DNA of 64,000 nucleotides, taken from UBA6115 sp012514225 (GTDB lineage Bacteria > Bacillota > Clostridia > Christensenellales > Aristaeellaceae). Below, one piece after another: positions 44,642 to 54,378 of the stretch; position 1 is the stretch's first letter, and every line of letters starts with the position of its first letter. Under the pieces are notes generated by a model. The model ran no database searches, had not been told where the DNA came from, and was given only the letters and a program-made list of their open reading frames with translations. The stretch is taken from the NCBI GenBank assembly GCA_036756425.1, contig DAIOLC010000007.1, positions 21,151 to 85,150 of the forward strand, in the 5' to 3' direction. The translations under genes were made by a program, and so were the position numbers.

Positions 44642-45448
44642 ATGAAACTGGAATTCTGCTCGCTCAACAGCGGGTCTAACGGCAACGCCACCTACCTGGC
44701 CTACAGGGACACCCGCGTGCTGGTGGACGCGGGGCTGACCGGCCGCGTCCTGGAGGGGGCGCTGGCGCAGTTGAGCGTCCTGCCCGAAACCATCGACGCC
44801 ATCCTCATCACCCACGAGCACTCCGACCACATCGCCGGCGCCGGGGTGCTCAGCCGCCGCTACCGCATCCCGGTATACGCCAACGAGGCCACCTGGCAGA
44901 CCGCCGTCATGCGCCGGATTGTGGGCGAGGTGCCGCCGGGGCTGCGCCGGGTGTTCGACAGCGAGGCGGAGTTCCTAATCGGCGGCATCGGCGTGCAGCC
45001 GATTCCGATTTCCCACGACGCGGCGGAACCGGTCGCCTTCCGCTTTTTCGCCGGCAGAACCAGCGCCGCCGTGGCGACGGACATGGGGCGGGTGCCCCGG
45101 CAGGTGCTGCGCGCGCTGTCGGGCAGCGACCTGGTGCTGCTGGAGAGCAACCACGACCCTGAGATGCTCAGGCACAACGCGCGCTACCCGGAGGCCCTCA
45201 AGCAGCGCATCATGGGCGCCCGGGGGCACCTGAGCAACCTGTCCTGCGCCCAGACGCTGATGGAGCTCTACCAGCAGGGCACCCGGCAGGCGCTGCTGGG
45301 GCACCTGAGCCGGGACAACAACACGCCGGAACTGGCGATGCACACCGTCAGCGAGGAGCTGCGCCGCCAGGGGCTGCGCCCCGGCAGCGACATCCACCTG
45401 GAGATGACCTTCAGGGACCGGGTCGGCGGGCGCTTCACCCTTGAATAA
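44642..45448 (+). CDS. walJ: WalJ/YycJ-type metallo-beta-lactamase-fold hydrolase
   Basis: 268 residues. The MBL motif ITHEHSDHIAG (HxHxDH) is followed by ISHDAAEPVAF, ATDMGR and SNHDPEML, giving the further His/Asp ligands, and the C-terminal GHLSRDNNTPELA as in YycJ. WalJ is linked to WalRK cell-wall signalling in Firmicutes and has 5' exonuclease-like activity in some. walRK is not in this window. The start is ATG 44642. Confidence 0.9.
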   Translation: MKLEFCSLNSGSNGNATYLAYRDTRVLVDAGLTGRVLEGALAQLSVLPETIDAILITHEHSDHIAGAGVLSRRYRIPVYANEATWQTAVMRRIVGEVPPGLRRVFDSEAEFLIGGIGVQPIPISHDAAEPVAFRFFAGRTSAAVATDMGRVPRQVLRALSGSDLVLLESNHDPEMLRHNARYPEALKQRIMGARGHLSNLSCAQTLMELYQQGTRQALLGHLSRDNNTPELAMHTVSEELRRQGLRPGSDIHLEMTFRDRVGGRFTLE

Positions 45449-46180
45449 GAAGGAAGCCGGATGGCGGGCGGCCGCCGCGGCCTGCCTGCTGCTGGGCTGG
45501 TTCCTGCCCGGGGCGCTCTCAGGCCAAAACCCCGGTTTTTCCGCCGTCTGCCTGCTGACCGCGCTGCGGGAAATCCTGATGTTCGGCCTGCCGGCCCTGC
45601 TCGTCTACCTGCGCAATGAGGAGAGCAGGCAGCGACTGCGGGCCCTGGCGGGCAAGCCGGACGCCTACTCCGCGGGGCTGACGCTGCTGTCCGCCGTGGC
45701 CTTCACGATGGCCGGGCTGCTGGTGACGCTGGCCGCCTATTTCCTGCTCCGGACCCTGGGCCTGCCCTCGGAGCCGCCGCCCGCCCTCTTGCCCGGCAAT
45801 CCCTGGGAAACCGCGCTGGCCGCCCTGTGCGCGGCCTTCGTGCCCGCCGTGTGCGAGGAACTGATGTTCCGGGGCCTGCTGCTGGACGCGCTGGCGAAAA
45901 AGATGCGGCCGGGGACGGCCAGCCTGGTGTCCGCCGCGGTGCTTCCGCGCTGCACCTGTCGCTCATCGCCTTCCCGGTGCTGCTGCTCATCGGGCTGATG
46001 CTGGCCCGGCTGCGGCTCTCCAGGGGCGGCCTGGCGCTTCCGGTCCTGTTCCACGGGATGTACAACTTTTCCGTGCTGCTGCTCAACGCCTCCGGCGCGG
46101 CGCCGGGCCTGGGCGCCATGCTGCTGTGCGCCGCCCTGTTCGCGCTGACGGTCCGGCTGCTGTTCAAACGAAACGAATGA
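45441..46180 (+). pseudogene. CPBP-family intramembrane protease, single-base frameshift
   Basis: The first part (TTG 45441, ~165 residues) has several hydrophobic helices and CPBP motif 1 EELMFR, then goes out of frame near 45940-45951 and stops at 45998. The neighbouring frame to 46180 carries the rest: HLSLIAFPVLLLIGLM and motif FHGMYN. One missing base (for example CTTTCC read as CTTCC in the sequence GTGCTTCCGCGC) reconnects SLVSAAVL with ALHLS, rebuilding a ~245-residue protease. It may be a pseudogene or a sequencing error. The start overlaps the walJ stop. Confidence 0.75.
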
Positions 46181-46339
46181 GTAAACGCAAAGAGGGGATG
46201 GGGATTTTTGATGGCTCCGCTCAGCCGAAAGAACAAGGCGCAGTCGGAGCCTGCGCCGGGTGAAAAGGCAACGCGGAGGCGCAAAAAGGCCGTCCCATCG
46301 AAGCGTTTGCGATGGAGTTGAGTATTCAGGAGGAAAGCG

Positions 46340-47044
46340 ATGGAACTGCGGGTTCTCGGCTCTGACGGCTCCTACCCCCGGGAAAACGGCGCCTGCTCCG
46401 GGTTTCTGGTCAGCCACGGGGAGGAGCGCCTGCTGCTCGACCTGGGCTGCGGCGTGCTGCCCCGGCTGATGGCGCTGAGCGACCCCGCCCGCCTGACGGC
46501 GGTGCTCCTGACCCACTGGCACAACGACCACGTCAGCGACATGCTGGCGCTCCGGTACTGCCTGCAGCTGCGCGCCGCCCGGCTGGACGTGTACGCGCCG
46601 CCGGAGCCGCATCCGCTGAAGGACTACCTGGCCGGGGCCGAGTTCAACTTCCTGGACGTCTCCCTCCCCCGTTTGGTCGGCGGGTTTTCCCTCGAGGCGC
46701 TGAAGGTGCCCCACCCCGAGCCCGCCTACGCGCTGAAGGTCTCCCGCGGCGGCAGGACCGTCGTGTACACGGGCGACGCGGCCGAGCGGGGCGGGCTGGA
46801 GGGCTTTTGCCGGGGCGCGGACGCGCTGGTGTGCGACGCCACGTTCACCCTGGCCCAGTGGAAGCCCGGGATGCCCCATTTCAGCGCCGCCCAGGCCGCG
46901 GGGCTGGCGAGGGACGCCGGGGTGGGCCGGCTGCTGCTGACGCACTTCCAGCCGGGGAGCGACGGGGAAACCTTGGTGAAAGAAGCGCGCGCGGTCTTCC
47001 CGGCCAGCGAGTACGCGGCGCCCGGCCTGACCCTCCGGCTGTGA
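46340..47044 (+). CDS. MBL-fold hydrolase, RNase Z/ElaC-like
   Basis: 234 residues from ATG 46340 with AGGAGG upstream. LLTHWHNDHVSD (HxHxDH), VPHPEPAYALKV, YTGDAAERG and LTHFQPG give the zinc ligands. It resembles small RNase Z-like hydrolases, but it lacks the RNase Z exosite, so phosphodiesterase or another hydrolase activity is possible. Its stop overlaps the comEC GTG by three bases. Confidence 0.85.
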   Translation: MELRVLGSDGSYPRENGACSGFLVSHGEERLLLDLGCGVLPRLMALSDPARLTAVLLTHWHNDHVSDMLALRYCLQLRAARLDVYAPPEPHPLKDYLAGAEFNFLDVSLPRLVGGFSLEALKVPHPEPAYALKVSRGGRTVVYTGDAAERGGLEGFCRGADALVCDATFTLAQWKPGMPHFSAAQAAGLARDAGVGRLLLTHFQPGSDGETLVKEARAVFPASEYAAPGLTLRL

Positions 47045-49368
47045 ACCCGCGCAGTTTCCCGGCACAGCGGCCGCTGGCGGCGGTCGCGCCCTTTTACGCG
47101 GCGGGCGTGCTCATCGGGGCGGGGCTTCCGGGCTACGCGCCCCTTTTTTCACTCTGCGGCCTGGCCTGCGCGCTGGCCGCGGCCGCCCTGCTGCGCAGGG
47201 ACGCCTTCTTCAGGCTCGTGGCGGCGGGGTTTTGCCTGCTGTTTCTCGGGACGGCCCTGGCCGGGCGCGCGGCGCACCCGGCCCTTCCCCCGCCGGGGGA
47301 GTACCGGGTGGACGGCGTCGTTTCGGGGGACGTGAAGCGCCGCGAGGGCGACGGCCGCGTGCAGGCGGTGCTGCGGGACGTCCGGCTGCGGGACGCGCGG
47401 GGCGGGGAATATCAAATCGGCGGCGCCTACTGGACCTTCTACCCGAAGCCGGAGGACCCCCTGCCGCAAGAGGGCCGGCGCGCCGCGTTCACCGGCTCCC
47501 TTTACCGCCCGGCCGGCCAGGTCAACCCCTACGGCTTCGACTTCCGGTTTTACCTGCTGCAGCGGGGCATTTCCGCGGGCATCACGGGGTATGGCGAGTC
47601 GGATGCCGCCGCCCCGGGCGAAGAAGAAAAGGCGGGATTCTGGGTACAGGCGAGGCGTTCCGCCGCCGCGCGGCTGGACGCCGCGCTGCAGGGGCAAAGC
47701 GGGCTGGCCCGCGCGCTGCTGCTGGGCGACCGGGGCGGGCTGGAGAAAGAGACCACCGTGGACTTCAGGGACGCGGGCGTCGCGCACGTGCTCGCCGTCT
47801 CCGGGCTGCACGTCGGCTTCCTGACGGCGGGGCTGTTCTTCCTGCTGCGCGCCCTGCGCCTCTCCCCGCGCGCGATGCTGCTGCTCGTCGCCGCCTTCCT
47901 GGCAGTGTACTGCCGGCTGCTGGACTTCACCCCCTCCGTGCTGCGCGCCTCCATCCTGTCGGTCTTTTACCTGGCCGGGCGGGCGCTGCGGCGCCGGGCG
48001 GACCCCCTGACCAGCCTGTCCGCCGCCTTCCTGGCCATCCTGCTGCTGCGCCCCCTGGACCTGTTCAGCCTCGGGTTCCAGCTGTCCTTCCTCGCGGTCG
48101 CCGGCATCTTCACCCTGGGCGACCGGCTGAAGCGCCTGATGGAAAAGCGGCCCGGGTACCGCCGGCTGCCCCGGCTGGCCCGCCGGACGGCGGAGGCTTT
48201 CGCCGTGACCTTTTCAGCCGGCGCGATGACGCTGGTGCCCGCGGTCAACGCCTTCCACCGCTTCTCGCTGGCGGGGCTGCTCATCGGGCCGCTGGCCTGC
48301 CTGGCGATCGGCTGGCTGATGGCGGGCTTCCTGCTGGTCCTGGGCCTGAGCTACGTCAGCCTGCCGCTTGCTATCTTGGCCGCCCGGCCGGTCCTGTGGA
48401 TGACGGAAGTCTACGAGGCCGGCGTGTCCCTGGCGGCTTCCCTGCCGCTGGCGACCGTCCGCCTCCCCGCCATCGGCCTGCTGCCGGGCGCCATGGCGCT
48501 CGGGCTGCCCGTCCTGCTGTCCCGGTACGCGCGGATGAAAAAGCCCCTGCGCCTGGCCCTGCTGCCCCTCGGGCTGGCGCTGGCGCTGCTGCCCGGGCTC
48601 GTCCGGGGCGCGGGGCCCTTGCGATACGTGCAGCTGTCCGCCGGCAACGCGGACTGCGCGGTCATCCTGGACAATGGCGAAACCTGGGCCGTCGACGCGG
48701 GCGCGCACGGCGGCGACCTGGCCAGCCTGGTGCTGAGCGAGGGGCGGGGCATCGACCGGCTGTTCATCACCCACCTGCACCAGGACCACGCGGGCGGGCT
48801 GCGGCAGCTGCTGGACGCGCGGGTGCCCATCGGCGAAATCCTCCTGCCCGAGGGCGCGGAGGAAGCCGCCGAGCCGGACGGGAGCCTGGCGCTCGTCATG
48901 GAGGCGGGGGAGGCGGGCGTCCCCCTTCGGCGCCTGCGCGCGGGCGATACCGTCGGCCGGGGGCGCGTGAGGGCGGAGGTGACCTGGCCCCGGGGCGGCG
49001 CGCACTACCCCGGGCAGGACCCCAACCGCGGCTCGATGGCGCTGCTGCTGGACCTGGACGGCGTGAGCCTGATGGCGTCCGGCGACGTGAGCGCCGACTA
49101 CGCGCGCTACGCGATGCGGCCCGCGCAGGTGCTCAAGGCGCCCCACCACGGCGCCCGGCGGGACAACGCCCCGGAGACGCTGCGGGCGGTCTCGCCGCAG
49201 CTGGCGCTCATCACCGCGTCCGACCGGCAGCCGGAGCGGTACCAGGCCGCCGGGGAGCGGCTGCTGGCGCTGGGCGCCAGCGTCAGGGTCACCGGGGAAA
49301 CGGGCGCGCTGACGGTGACCTTCGGGCGGGGAAGCCTGAGGGCCGCCGCCTTCCTGAAGGGAGAGTGA
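47041..49368 (+). CDS. comEC: ComEC/Rec2 DNA-uptake channel
   Basis: 775 residues from GTG 47041, overlapping the previous stop. Order: N-terminal hydrophobic helices, an OB-like loop (VDGVVSGDVKRREGD), the Competence domain with HVLAVSGLHVGFLTAG and many helices, and a C-terminal MBL domain with FITHLHQDHAGG and LKAPHHGA. It forms the membrane channel for single-stranded DNA entry in transformation. With ComF at 18.7 kb this hints at competence, although no comEA or comGA is in the window. holA follows four bases downstream. Confidence 0.95.
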   Translation: MNPRSFPAQRPLAAVAPFYAAGVLIGAGLPGYAPLFSLCGLACALAAAALLRRDAFFRLVAAGFCLLFLGTALAGRAAHPALPPPGEYRVDGVVSGDVKRREGDGRVQAVLRDVRLRDARGGEYQIGGAYWTFYPKPEDPLPQEGRRAAFTGSLYRPAGQVNPYGFDFRFYLLQRGISAGITGYGESDAAAPGEEEKAGFWVQARRSAAARLDAALQGQSGLARALLLGDRGGLEKETTVDFRDAGVAHVLAVSGLHVGFLTAGLFFLLRALRLSPRAMLLLVAAFLAVYCRLLDFTPSVLRASILSVFYLAGRALRRRADPLTSLSAAFLAILLLRPLDLFSLGFQLSFLAVAGIFTLGDRLKRLMEKRPGYRRLPRLARRTAEAFAVTFSAGAMTLVPAVNAFHRFSLAGLLIGPLACLAIGWLMAGFLLVLGLSYVSLPLAILAARPVLWMTEVYEAGVSLAASLPLATVRLPAIGLLPGAMALGLPVLLSRYARMKKPLRLALLPLGLALALLPGLVRGAGPLRYVQLSAGNADCAVILDNGETWAVDAGAHGGDLASLVLSEGRGIDRLFITHLHQDHAGGLRQLLDARVPIGEILLPEGAEEAAEPDGSLALVMEAGEAGVPLRRLRAGDTVGRGRVRAEVTWPRGGAHYPGQDPNRGSMALLLDLDGVSLMASGDVSADYARYAMRPAQVLKAPHHGARRDNAPETLRAVSPQLALITASDRQPERYQAAGERLLALGASVRVTGETGALTVTFGRGSLRAAAFLKGE

Positions 49369-49372
49369 GGGG

Positions 49373-50434
49373 ATGGACTACCAGGCCTTTTACGCCGCGC
49401 TCAAGCGGGGGGACGTACGGACGGTGTACCTGTTCGAGGGCGAGGAGGAATACAGCAAGGAAAGCGCGCTCAAGGCGCTGCGGGCCGCCCTGATGACCGG
49501 CCCGCTGCCGGTGATGAACGAGGCGACGCTGTCCAACCCGGAGGAGTCCCAGGTGGTGGCCGCCTGCGAAACGCTGCCGATGCTGCAGGAGCGCCGGCTG
49601 GTCGTCGTGCGGGACAGCCCGCTGCTGACCGGCAAGCCCCCGGCGGGCGAAGGCGGGGACGAGGACGCGCCGGCGGAAAAGCCCGTTTCCGGGGACGGCC
49701 TGACGGCCTACGTGGGCAGGGTCCCCCCCAGCGCCTGCCTGGTCTTTTTCGTCCGGGGCAAGGCCAACGGCGCGCGGAAGCTGTACAAGGCCGTCCGCGA
49801 CCTGGGCGGCGTGGTCGGCTTCGACGCGCTGGAGCCGGAGACGCTGGTCAAGTGGATAGCCAAGGAGCTGAAGGGCTACGGCAAGCAGGTGGACCGGCAG
49901 ACCGCGGAGCGGCTGGCCTTCGCCTGCGGCCGGGAACTGATGCCGCTGAAAAACGAAATCGCCAAGATCGCGGCGGTGATGGGCGAACGCGCCGCGGTCG
50001 CCTGGGAGGACATTGAGGCGGTCGCCACGCTGAGCGCGGAATACCGTGTGTTCGACCTGGCGGACAAGGTGTCCGCCGGCGACGCCGGGCGGGCGCTGCC
50101 CCTCATGCGGGACATGCTGGCCGGCGGCGAGCAGCGGCTGATGCTGCTGGCCCTGCTGCAGCGGCACTACCGGCAGCTGCTGTTTGCCCGCATCCTGACG
50201 AAGAACGGGCGCACGCAGGCGGAGGTGGCCCGGGAACTGGGGGTGCCCGGCTTCGCGGCCCGGCGGCTGGCAACGGCGGCGGGCGCCTACACCCTCCCGC
50301 AGCTTCGCCGCGCCTATTTGAAGTGCGTCGACCAGGAGTTTTGGGTCAAGAGCGGGCGTCTGAACGAGGAGGGCTCCCTGGAGCAGCTGGTCATGTGGCT
50401 GCTCGCCCTGAAGGCGGAAAGGGCGAAGGCATGA
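49373..50434 (+). CDS. holA: DNA polymerase III delta subunit
   Basis: 353 residues. The N-terminus YLFEGEEEYSKESALKAL, the LPMLQERRLVVVRDSP strand and the AAA+-like later part (LRRAYLKCVDQEFWVKSGR) match HolA. Delta opens the beta clamp during clamp loading. It starts four bases after comEC, the classic comEC-holA order, and overlaps rsmG by four. Confidence 0.93.
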   Translation: MDYQAFYAALKRGDVRTVYLFEGEEEYSKESALKALRAALMTGPLPVMNEATLSNPEESQVVAACETLPMLQERRLVVVRDSPLLTGKPPAGEGGDEDAPAEKPVSGDGLTAYVGRVPPSACLVFFVRGKANGARKLYKAVRDLGGVVGFDALEPETLVKWIAKELKGYGKQVDRQTAERLAFACGRELMPLKNEIAKIAAVMGERAAVAWEDIEAVATLSAEYRVFDLADKVSAGDAGRALPLMRDMLAGGEQRLMLLALLQRHYRQLLFARILTKNGRTQAEVARELGVPGFAARRLATAAGAYTLPQLRRAYLKCVDQEFWVKSGRLNEEGSLEQLVMWLLALKAERAKA

Positions 50435-51123
50435 TTGACAGCGCGCTTCTGGAGCGCCTCGGCCTGCTGCCGGCGCCGCCGGCGCTGGAGCGGCTGGAGG
50501 CCTTCCACAAACTGCTGCTCGCGCACAGCCGGGTGACGGACCTGACCAAGGTGCCGGAGGAGGAGATGACCCTGCGGCACTACGCGGACTCCCTGGCCGC
50601 GCTGCGGCTGGGCCTGGTGCCGCAAACCGGCGCCGTCGTCGACGTGGGCAGCGGGGCGGGCTTCCCCGGGCTGCCGCTGGCCATCGCGGCGCCCGGGCTT
50701 TGCGTCACGCTGCTGGAAGCGCGCGAAAAGCGCTGCGCTTTCCTGGAAACGGTCATCCGGGAGCTGGGGCTTCCCAACGTGACCGTCGCCTGCGCCCGGG
50801 CGGAGGACGCCGCCCGCACGGGGATGCGCGAAGCCTTCGACCGCGCGGCTGCGCGCGCCCTGGCGCCGCTGCCGGTGCTGGCGGAGTACCTGCTGCCCTT
50901 CGTGAAGCCCGGCGGGCTGGCTCTGTGCTGGAAGGGGCCGGCGGTCGAAGCCGAGCGGGCGGACGGGGCGCGCGCCGCGGCCCTGCTGGGCGGGCGCCTG
51001 GGGCGGCTGGCCGAGCTCGGCCTGCCGGGGCGCAGCCATTACATCCAGGTTATCGAAAAAACGGGCGCCAGCCCGCAAAAATACCCGCGCAAGGCGGGCG
51101 TGCCGGCCAAAAACCCCCTATAA
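50431..51123 (+). CDS. rsmG: 16S rRNA m7G527 methyltransferase
   Basis: 230 residues from ATG 50431 (overlapping holA). The SAM-binding motif VVDVGSGAGFPGLPLAI, followed by LEAREKRCAFLETV and FDRAAARALAPL, is diagnostic of RsmG/GidB. Loss of this enzyme can give low-level streptomycin resistance in other bacteria. The stop faces the trmH-type gene three bases away. Confidence 0.94.
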   Translation: MIDSALLERLGLLPAPPALERLEAFHKLLLAHSRVTDLTKVPEEEMTLRHYADSLAALRLGLVPQTGAVVDVGSGAGFPGLPLAIAAPGLCVTLLEAREKRCAFLETVIRELGLPNVTVACARAEDAARTGMREAFDRAAARALAPLPVLAEYLLPFVKPGGLALCWKGPAVEAERADGARAAALLGGRLGRLAELGLPGRSHYIQVIEKTGASPQKYPRKAGVPAKNPL

Positions 51124-51126
51124 ACC

Positions 51127-51846
51127 CTAAATCTGCCGGAAGGCGTACAGCCCGATGGCGGCGGCGGCGGCCAGGTTGAGGGAATCGACCTTGCCGCTCT
51201 GCTCGATTTTGACCGCGCCGAAGCGGGCGAAGGCCGGCGGCAGGCCGCTGCCCTCGTTGCCGAACACCAGGCAGAAGGGCCCCCCGCGCTCCCCCGCCGC
51301 CTCGGACAGGGGCCGCGCGCCGTCGAGCATGAAGGGCAGAATCCTGTGGCCGGGATAGGCTTCCCGATATTCGTCAAAACCGGCGTACTCGGATACGTTC
51401 ATCGACAGGACCGCCCCCATGCCGGCGCGCACGGCCTGCGGCTCAAAGGGGTCCGCGCAGGGGCGCACCAGGACGGCGTCCGGGAAGCCCAGGCCCAGGG
51501 CGGTGCGCAGCACGGTGCCCAGGTTGCCCGGGTCCATCGGGTTCACCAGCGCCAGGTGGCTGCGGCCGGGGTCCGGCCTTTCGAATTTCTTGTCAAACAC
51601 CGCGGCGGCGAAGCAGTTGTCCTTGCCCGAAATCCGGCGCAGCAGCCGGTCCGCCTCCTCGACGCGGATGCCGTGGCGGCCGCACAGCGAAAGCAGGGTT
51701 TGCGCCCCCTCCCCCCCGCCCAGCCGGGGGGATACCAGCACCCGGCGCACGCGCTCCGGCGCCCTGCGCAGGGCCTCCAGCGCGGGGAAGAGCCCGGCCG
51801 CGTAGGCGTAGGGCAGGTCGCGGTTATAGGGCGTCAGCGGCGGCAT
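51127..51846 (-). CDS. TrmH/SpoU-family RNA 2'-O-methyltransferase
   Basis: 239 residues. SPOUT motifs: NPMDPGNLGTVLRTALGLGF (motif 1), LVFGNEGSGLP (motif 2) and VDSLNLAAAAAIGLYAF (motif 3). The N-terminal part is a short substrate domain. Target RNA is not predicted. It starts four bases after the mrfA stop, so the two form one operon. Confidence 0.9.
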   Translation of the reverse strand: MPPLTPYNRDLPYAYAAGLFPALEALRRAPERVRRVLVSPRLGGGEGAQTLLSLCGRHGIRVEEADRLLRRISGKDNCFAAAVFDKKFERPDPGRSHLALVNPMDPGNLGTVLRTALGLGFPDAVLVRPCADPFEPQAVRAGMGAVLSMNVSEYAGFDEYREAYPGHRILPFMLDGARPLSEAAGERGGPFCLVFGNEGSGLPPAFARFGAVKIEQSGKVDSLNLAAAAAIGLYAFRQI

Positions 51847-51850
51847 CGCC

Positions 51851-54130
51851 TCAGCCCCCCGCTTCCCCGGCCAGCAGGGCGTCCATCTCCCCCAGCAGGC
51901 GGATGGCGGTCAGCTTGCCGTCCGGGCCGATTTCATTGGCCGGGCCGGTGCAGGAGGGGCAGCCGCTCTCGCAGGCGCAATTGCGGGCGACGGACAGCGC
52001 GTGGGCGGCCAGCATCCTGCGCATCAGGAAGGCCTTCTCGGACAGCCCGATGCCGCCGGGGCAGTTGTCGTAGAGGATGAGGGTGGGCAGGTCGGTGAAG
52101 GGGCACTTGACCTGGTAGGCCACCGCCAGGTCGCGCGGGGAGCACATCAGGTACAGCGGCGCCACGATGCGCAGCAGGTTGGACACGCCCAGCATGCCGT
52201 TTTGCAGGCTGTCGTTGCCGTACTGCGCGGCGAGGGCGGGCGGCAGGGTCATCCACATGGCGGTGGTGTGCATGTCCGTCTCCGGCAGCCGCACGGGGCC
52301 GTAGCCCAGGGACTCGCCGGTGTCCAGCTTCATCTTCTTGAAAATCTTGACCAGGGTGGTCACCTTGACCTCCCCGTGCGCGGCGCCGCCCTCCCGGCGG
52401 TCCACGTCCAGCAGGCTCAGGCTGACGTTGAGGTCGGCGTCGGTGTAATAGTCGACGCTGACCCGGCGGATGAAGGCCTTGCAGGCGTCGAAGTCCAGCT
52501 TCTCCACCTGGTACTGGGCGCCCTCGTGCATGTATATCGCGTTCTCGTGCAGCAGCATGGGCACGGTGAAGCGGTCCATCTCCCCCACCACGCGCACGCG
52601 GGCGGGGTCGGACACGTCCATGATGAGGAAGTTCTCCGTCATCGCGGAGCGCAGGCTGATTTCGCTGGCGGGGAAGTCCTCCGCCGACCAGAAGTAGCTG
52701 CCGTCCACCTTCCGGACGATGCCGGACTCCTCCAGGTAGCGGATGAGGCTGTCGCTGCCGGGCGCGTTGCCGAAGGCCTCCCCCTCCTTGAAGGGCAGCT
52801 CGTAGGCGGCACACTTGAAGTGGTTGAGCAGTACGTAGAGGTTGTCCGGGTTGGTCAGCGCGTTTTCCGGCGACTGGGCGTAGAAGTATTCCGGGTGGGT
52901 GATGATGTACTGGTCAATCGGCGCGCTGGAGGCGACCAGCAGGGTCAGGCTGGGCCCCATGCGGCGCCCCGCGCGGCCCGCCTGCTGCCAGGTGCTGGCG
53001 ATGGTGCCCGGGTAGCCGCACAGCACGCAGGCGTCCAGTGAGCCGATGTCAATGCCCAGCTCCAGCGCGTTGGTGGAAATCACCACGTCCACCTGCCCGC
53101 TGCGCAGGCCGCGCTCGATGTCCCGGCGCTCCTGGGGCAGGTAGCCCCCCCGGTAGCCGCGCACGGAGGCGGCGTCGCCCAGGGGGCCGGCGCGCATCTC
53201 CTTGAGCGCCTTGGTCAGGACCTCCACCTGCACCCGGCTCTTGGCGAAGACGATGGTGGGCACCTTGTTGGCCAGCAGCGTCGCGGCCAGGCCGCGGGTT
53301 TCGCCCAGCGCGCTCTTGCGGATGCCCAGCTGGCGGTTGACCACGGGCGGGTTGTAGAAGATGACGTGCTTCTCCCCCGACGGCGCGCCGGAGCGGTCCA
53401 CTAACTGCGCCTCCCGTCCGGTCAGCTGCCGGGCCAGCTCGCCGGGGTTGGCGATGGTGGCGCTGCAGAGGATGAACTGCGGGCGGCTGCCGTAAAACGC
53501 GCACAGCCGCATCAGCCGGCGCAGGACGTTGGCCAGGTTGGCGCCGAAGACGCCGCGGTAGGTGTGGATTTCGTCGATGACGATGTAGCGGAGGTTCTCG
53601 AACAGCTTAACCCACTTCGTGTGGTGGGGAAGGATGTTGCTGTGCAGCATGTCGGGGTTGGTGACCACGACGTGCCCCGCCTGGCGGATGGCCTTGCGCG
53701 CGGCGGCGGGCGTGTCGCCGTCGTAGGTGTAGGTCTTGATGTCCGCGCCCATCAGGTTGATGAGGCCGTACAGCTCCGCCACCTGGTCCTGGGAGAGGGC
53801 CTTGGTGGGGAAGAGGTACAGCGCGCGGGCGTCGTCATTCTCCAGGATGGCGTTGAGGATGGGCACGTTGTAGCACAGCGTCTTCCCGGACGCCGTGGGC
53901 GTGACCACGCACACGTCGCCGCCCCCCAGCGCCAGGCCGACGGCCTCCGCCTGGTGGGTGTAGGGCCTGTCCACCCCGCGCAGGGCGAGCGCCCCGGTGA
54001 CGCGGGAGTGCACCCTGTCCGGCCAGGCGGCGTAGCGCGCGGGCCGGGCGGGGATGACCTCCCAGTGGCTGACGCAGTCCATAAAGGCGCCGTCCCCGCG
54101 CAGCTTGTCCAGCAGTTGCTCAACGTTCAT
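51851..54130 (-). CDS. mrfA: MrfA/YprA-type DEAD-box helicase
   Basis: 759 residues from ATG 54130 (GGAGG upstream; a longer extension runs into the promoter). Motifs: PTASGKTLCYN (I), PTKALSQDQ (Ia), DEIHTYRGVFG (II), LCSATIANP (III) and QQAGRAGRR (VI). Near the C-terminus CACESGCPSC gives the four-Cys MZB zinc site. MrfA excises mitomycin-type DNA damage with MrfB in Bacillus; mrfB is not seen here. trmH-type gene follows. Confidence 0.94.
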   Translation of the reverse strand: MNVEQLLDKLRGDGAFMDCVSHWEVIPARPARYAAWPDRVHSRVTGALALRGVDRPYTHQAEAVGLALGGGDVCVVTPTASGKTLCYNVPILNAILENDDARALYLFPTKALSQDQVAELYGLINLMGADIKTYTYDGDTPAAARKAIRQAGHVVVTNPDMLHSNILPHHTKWVKLFENLRYIVIDEIHTYRGVFGANLANVLRRLMRLCAFYGSRPQFILCSATIANPGELARQLTGREAQLVDRSGAPSGEKHVIFYNPPVVNRQLGIRKSALGETRGLAATLLANKVPTIVFAKSRVQVEVLTKALKEMRAGPLGDAASVRGYRGGYLPQERRDIERGLRSGQVDVVISTNALELGIDIGSLDACVLCGYPGTIASTWQQAGRAGRRMGPSLTLLVASSAPIDQYIITHPEYFYAQSPENALTNPDNLYVLLNHFKCAAYELPFKEGEAFGNAPGSDSLIRYLEESGIVRKVDGSYFWSAEDFPASEISLRSAMTENFLIMDVSDPARVRVVGEMDRFTVPMLLHENAIYMHEGAQYQVEKLDFDACKAFIRRVSVDYYTDADLNVSLSLLDVDRREGGAAHGEVKVTTLVKIFKKMKLDTGESLGYGPVRLPETDMHTTAMWMTLPPALAAQYGNDSLQNGMLGVSNLLRIVAPLYLMCSPRDLAVAYQVKCPFTDLPTLILYDNCPGGIGLSEKAFLMRRMLAAHALSVARNCACESGCPSCTGPANEIGPDGKLTAIRLLGEMDALLAGEAGG

Positions 54131-54152
54131 GTTCCGCCTCCAATTATGAAGA

Positions 54153-54181
54153 ATTATAGCAAACCGGCCGCCCCGCCACAA
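54153..54181 (-). promoter_or_regulatory. mrfA promoter
   Basis: TTGTGG (54176-54181), 17-base spacer, TATAAT (54153-54158) on the minus strand, ~23 bases before the start codon. Confidence 0.65.
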
Positions 54182-54270
54182 GGCGTCCGGGCGAATTTCC
54201 GAACATTTGTTCCGGTCGGCTCGCGGGCGCATGCGTGCCCGCGAAAAACAGGGCGCGCCGCGCCGCCGCG

Positions 54271-54299
54271 TTGACAGACCCGGGCGGAAAAATTAAAAT
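54271..54299 (+). promoter_or_regulatory. P-type ATPase promoter
   Basis: Consensus TTGACA (54271-54276), 17-base spacer, TAAAAT (54294-54299), 79 bases before the start codon. Confidence 0.7.
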
Positions 54300-54378
54300 G
54301 CTAAACTGTGAAGGAATTGGCCTGTTTTTCAGCCGCCGCCAGGGTGCGGGCAGGCCGGACAGGCGGGAAGCGGCGCGA

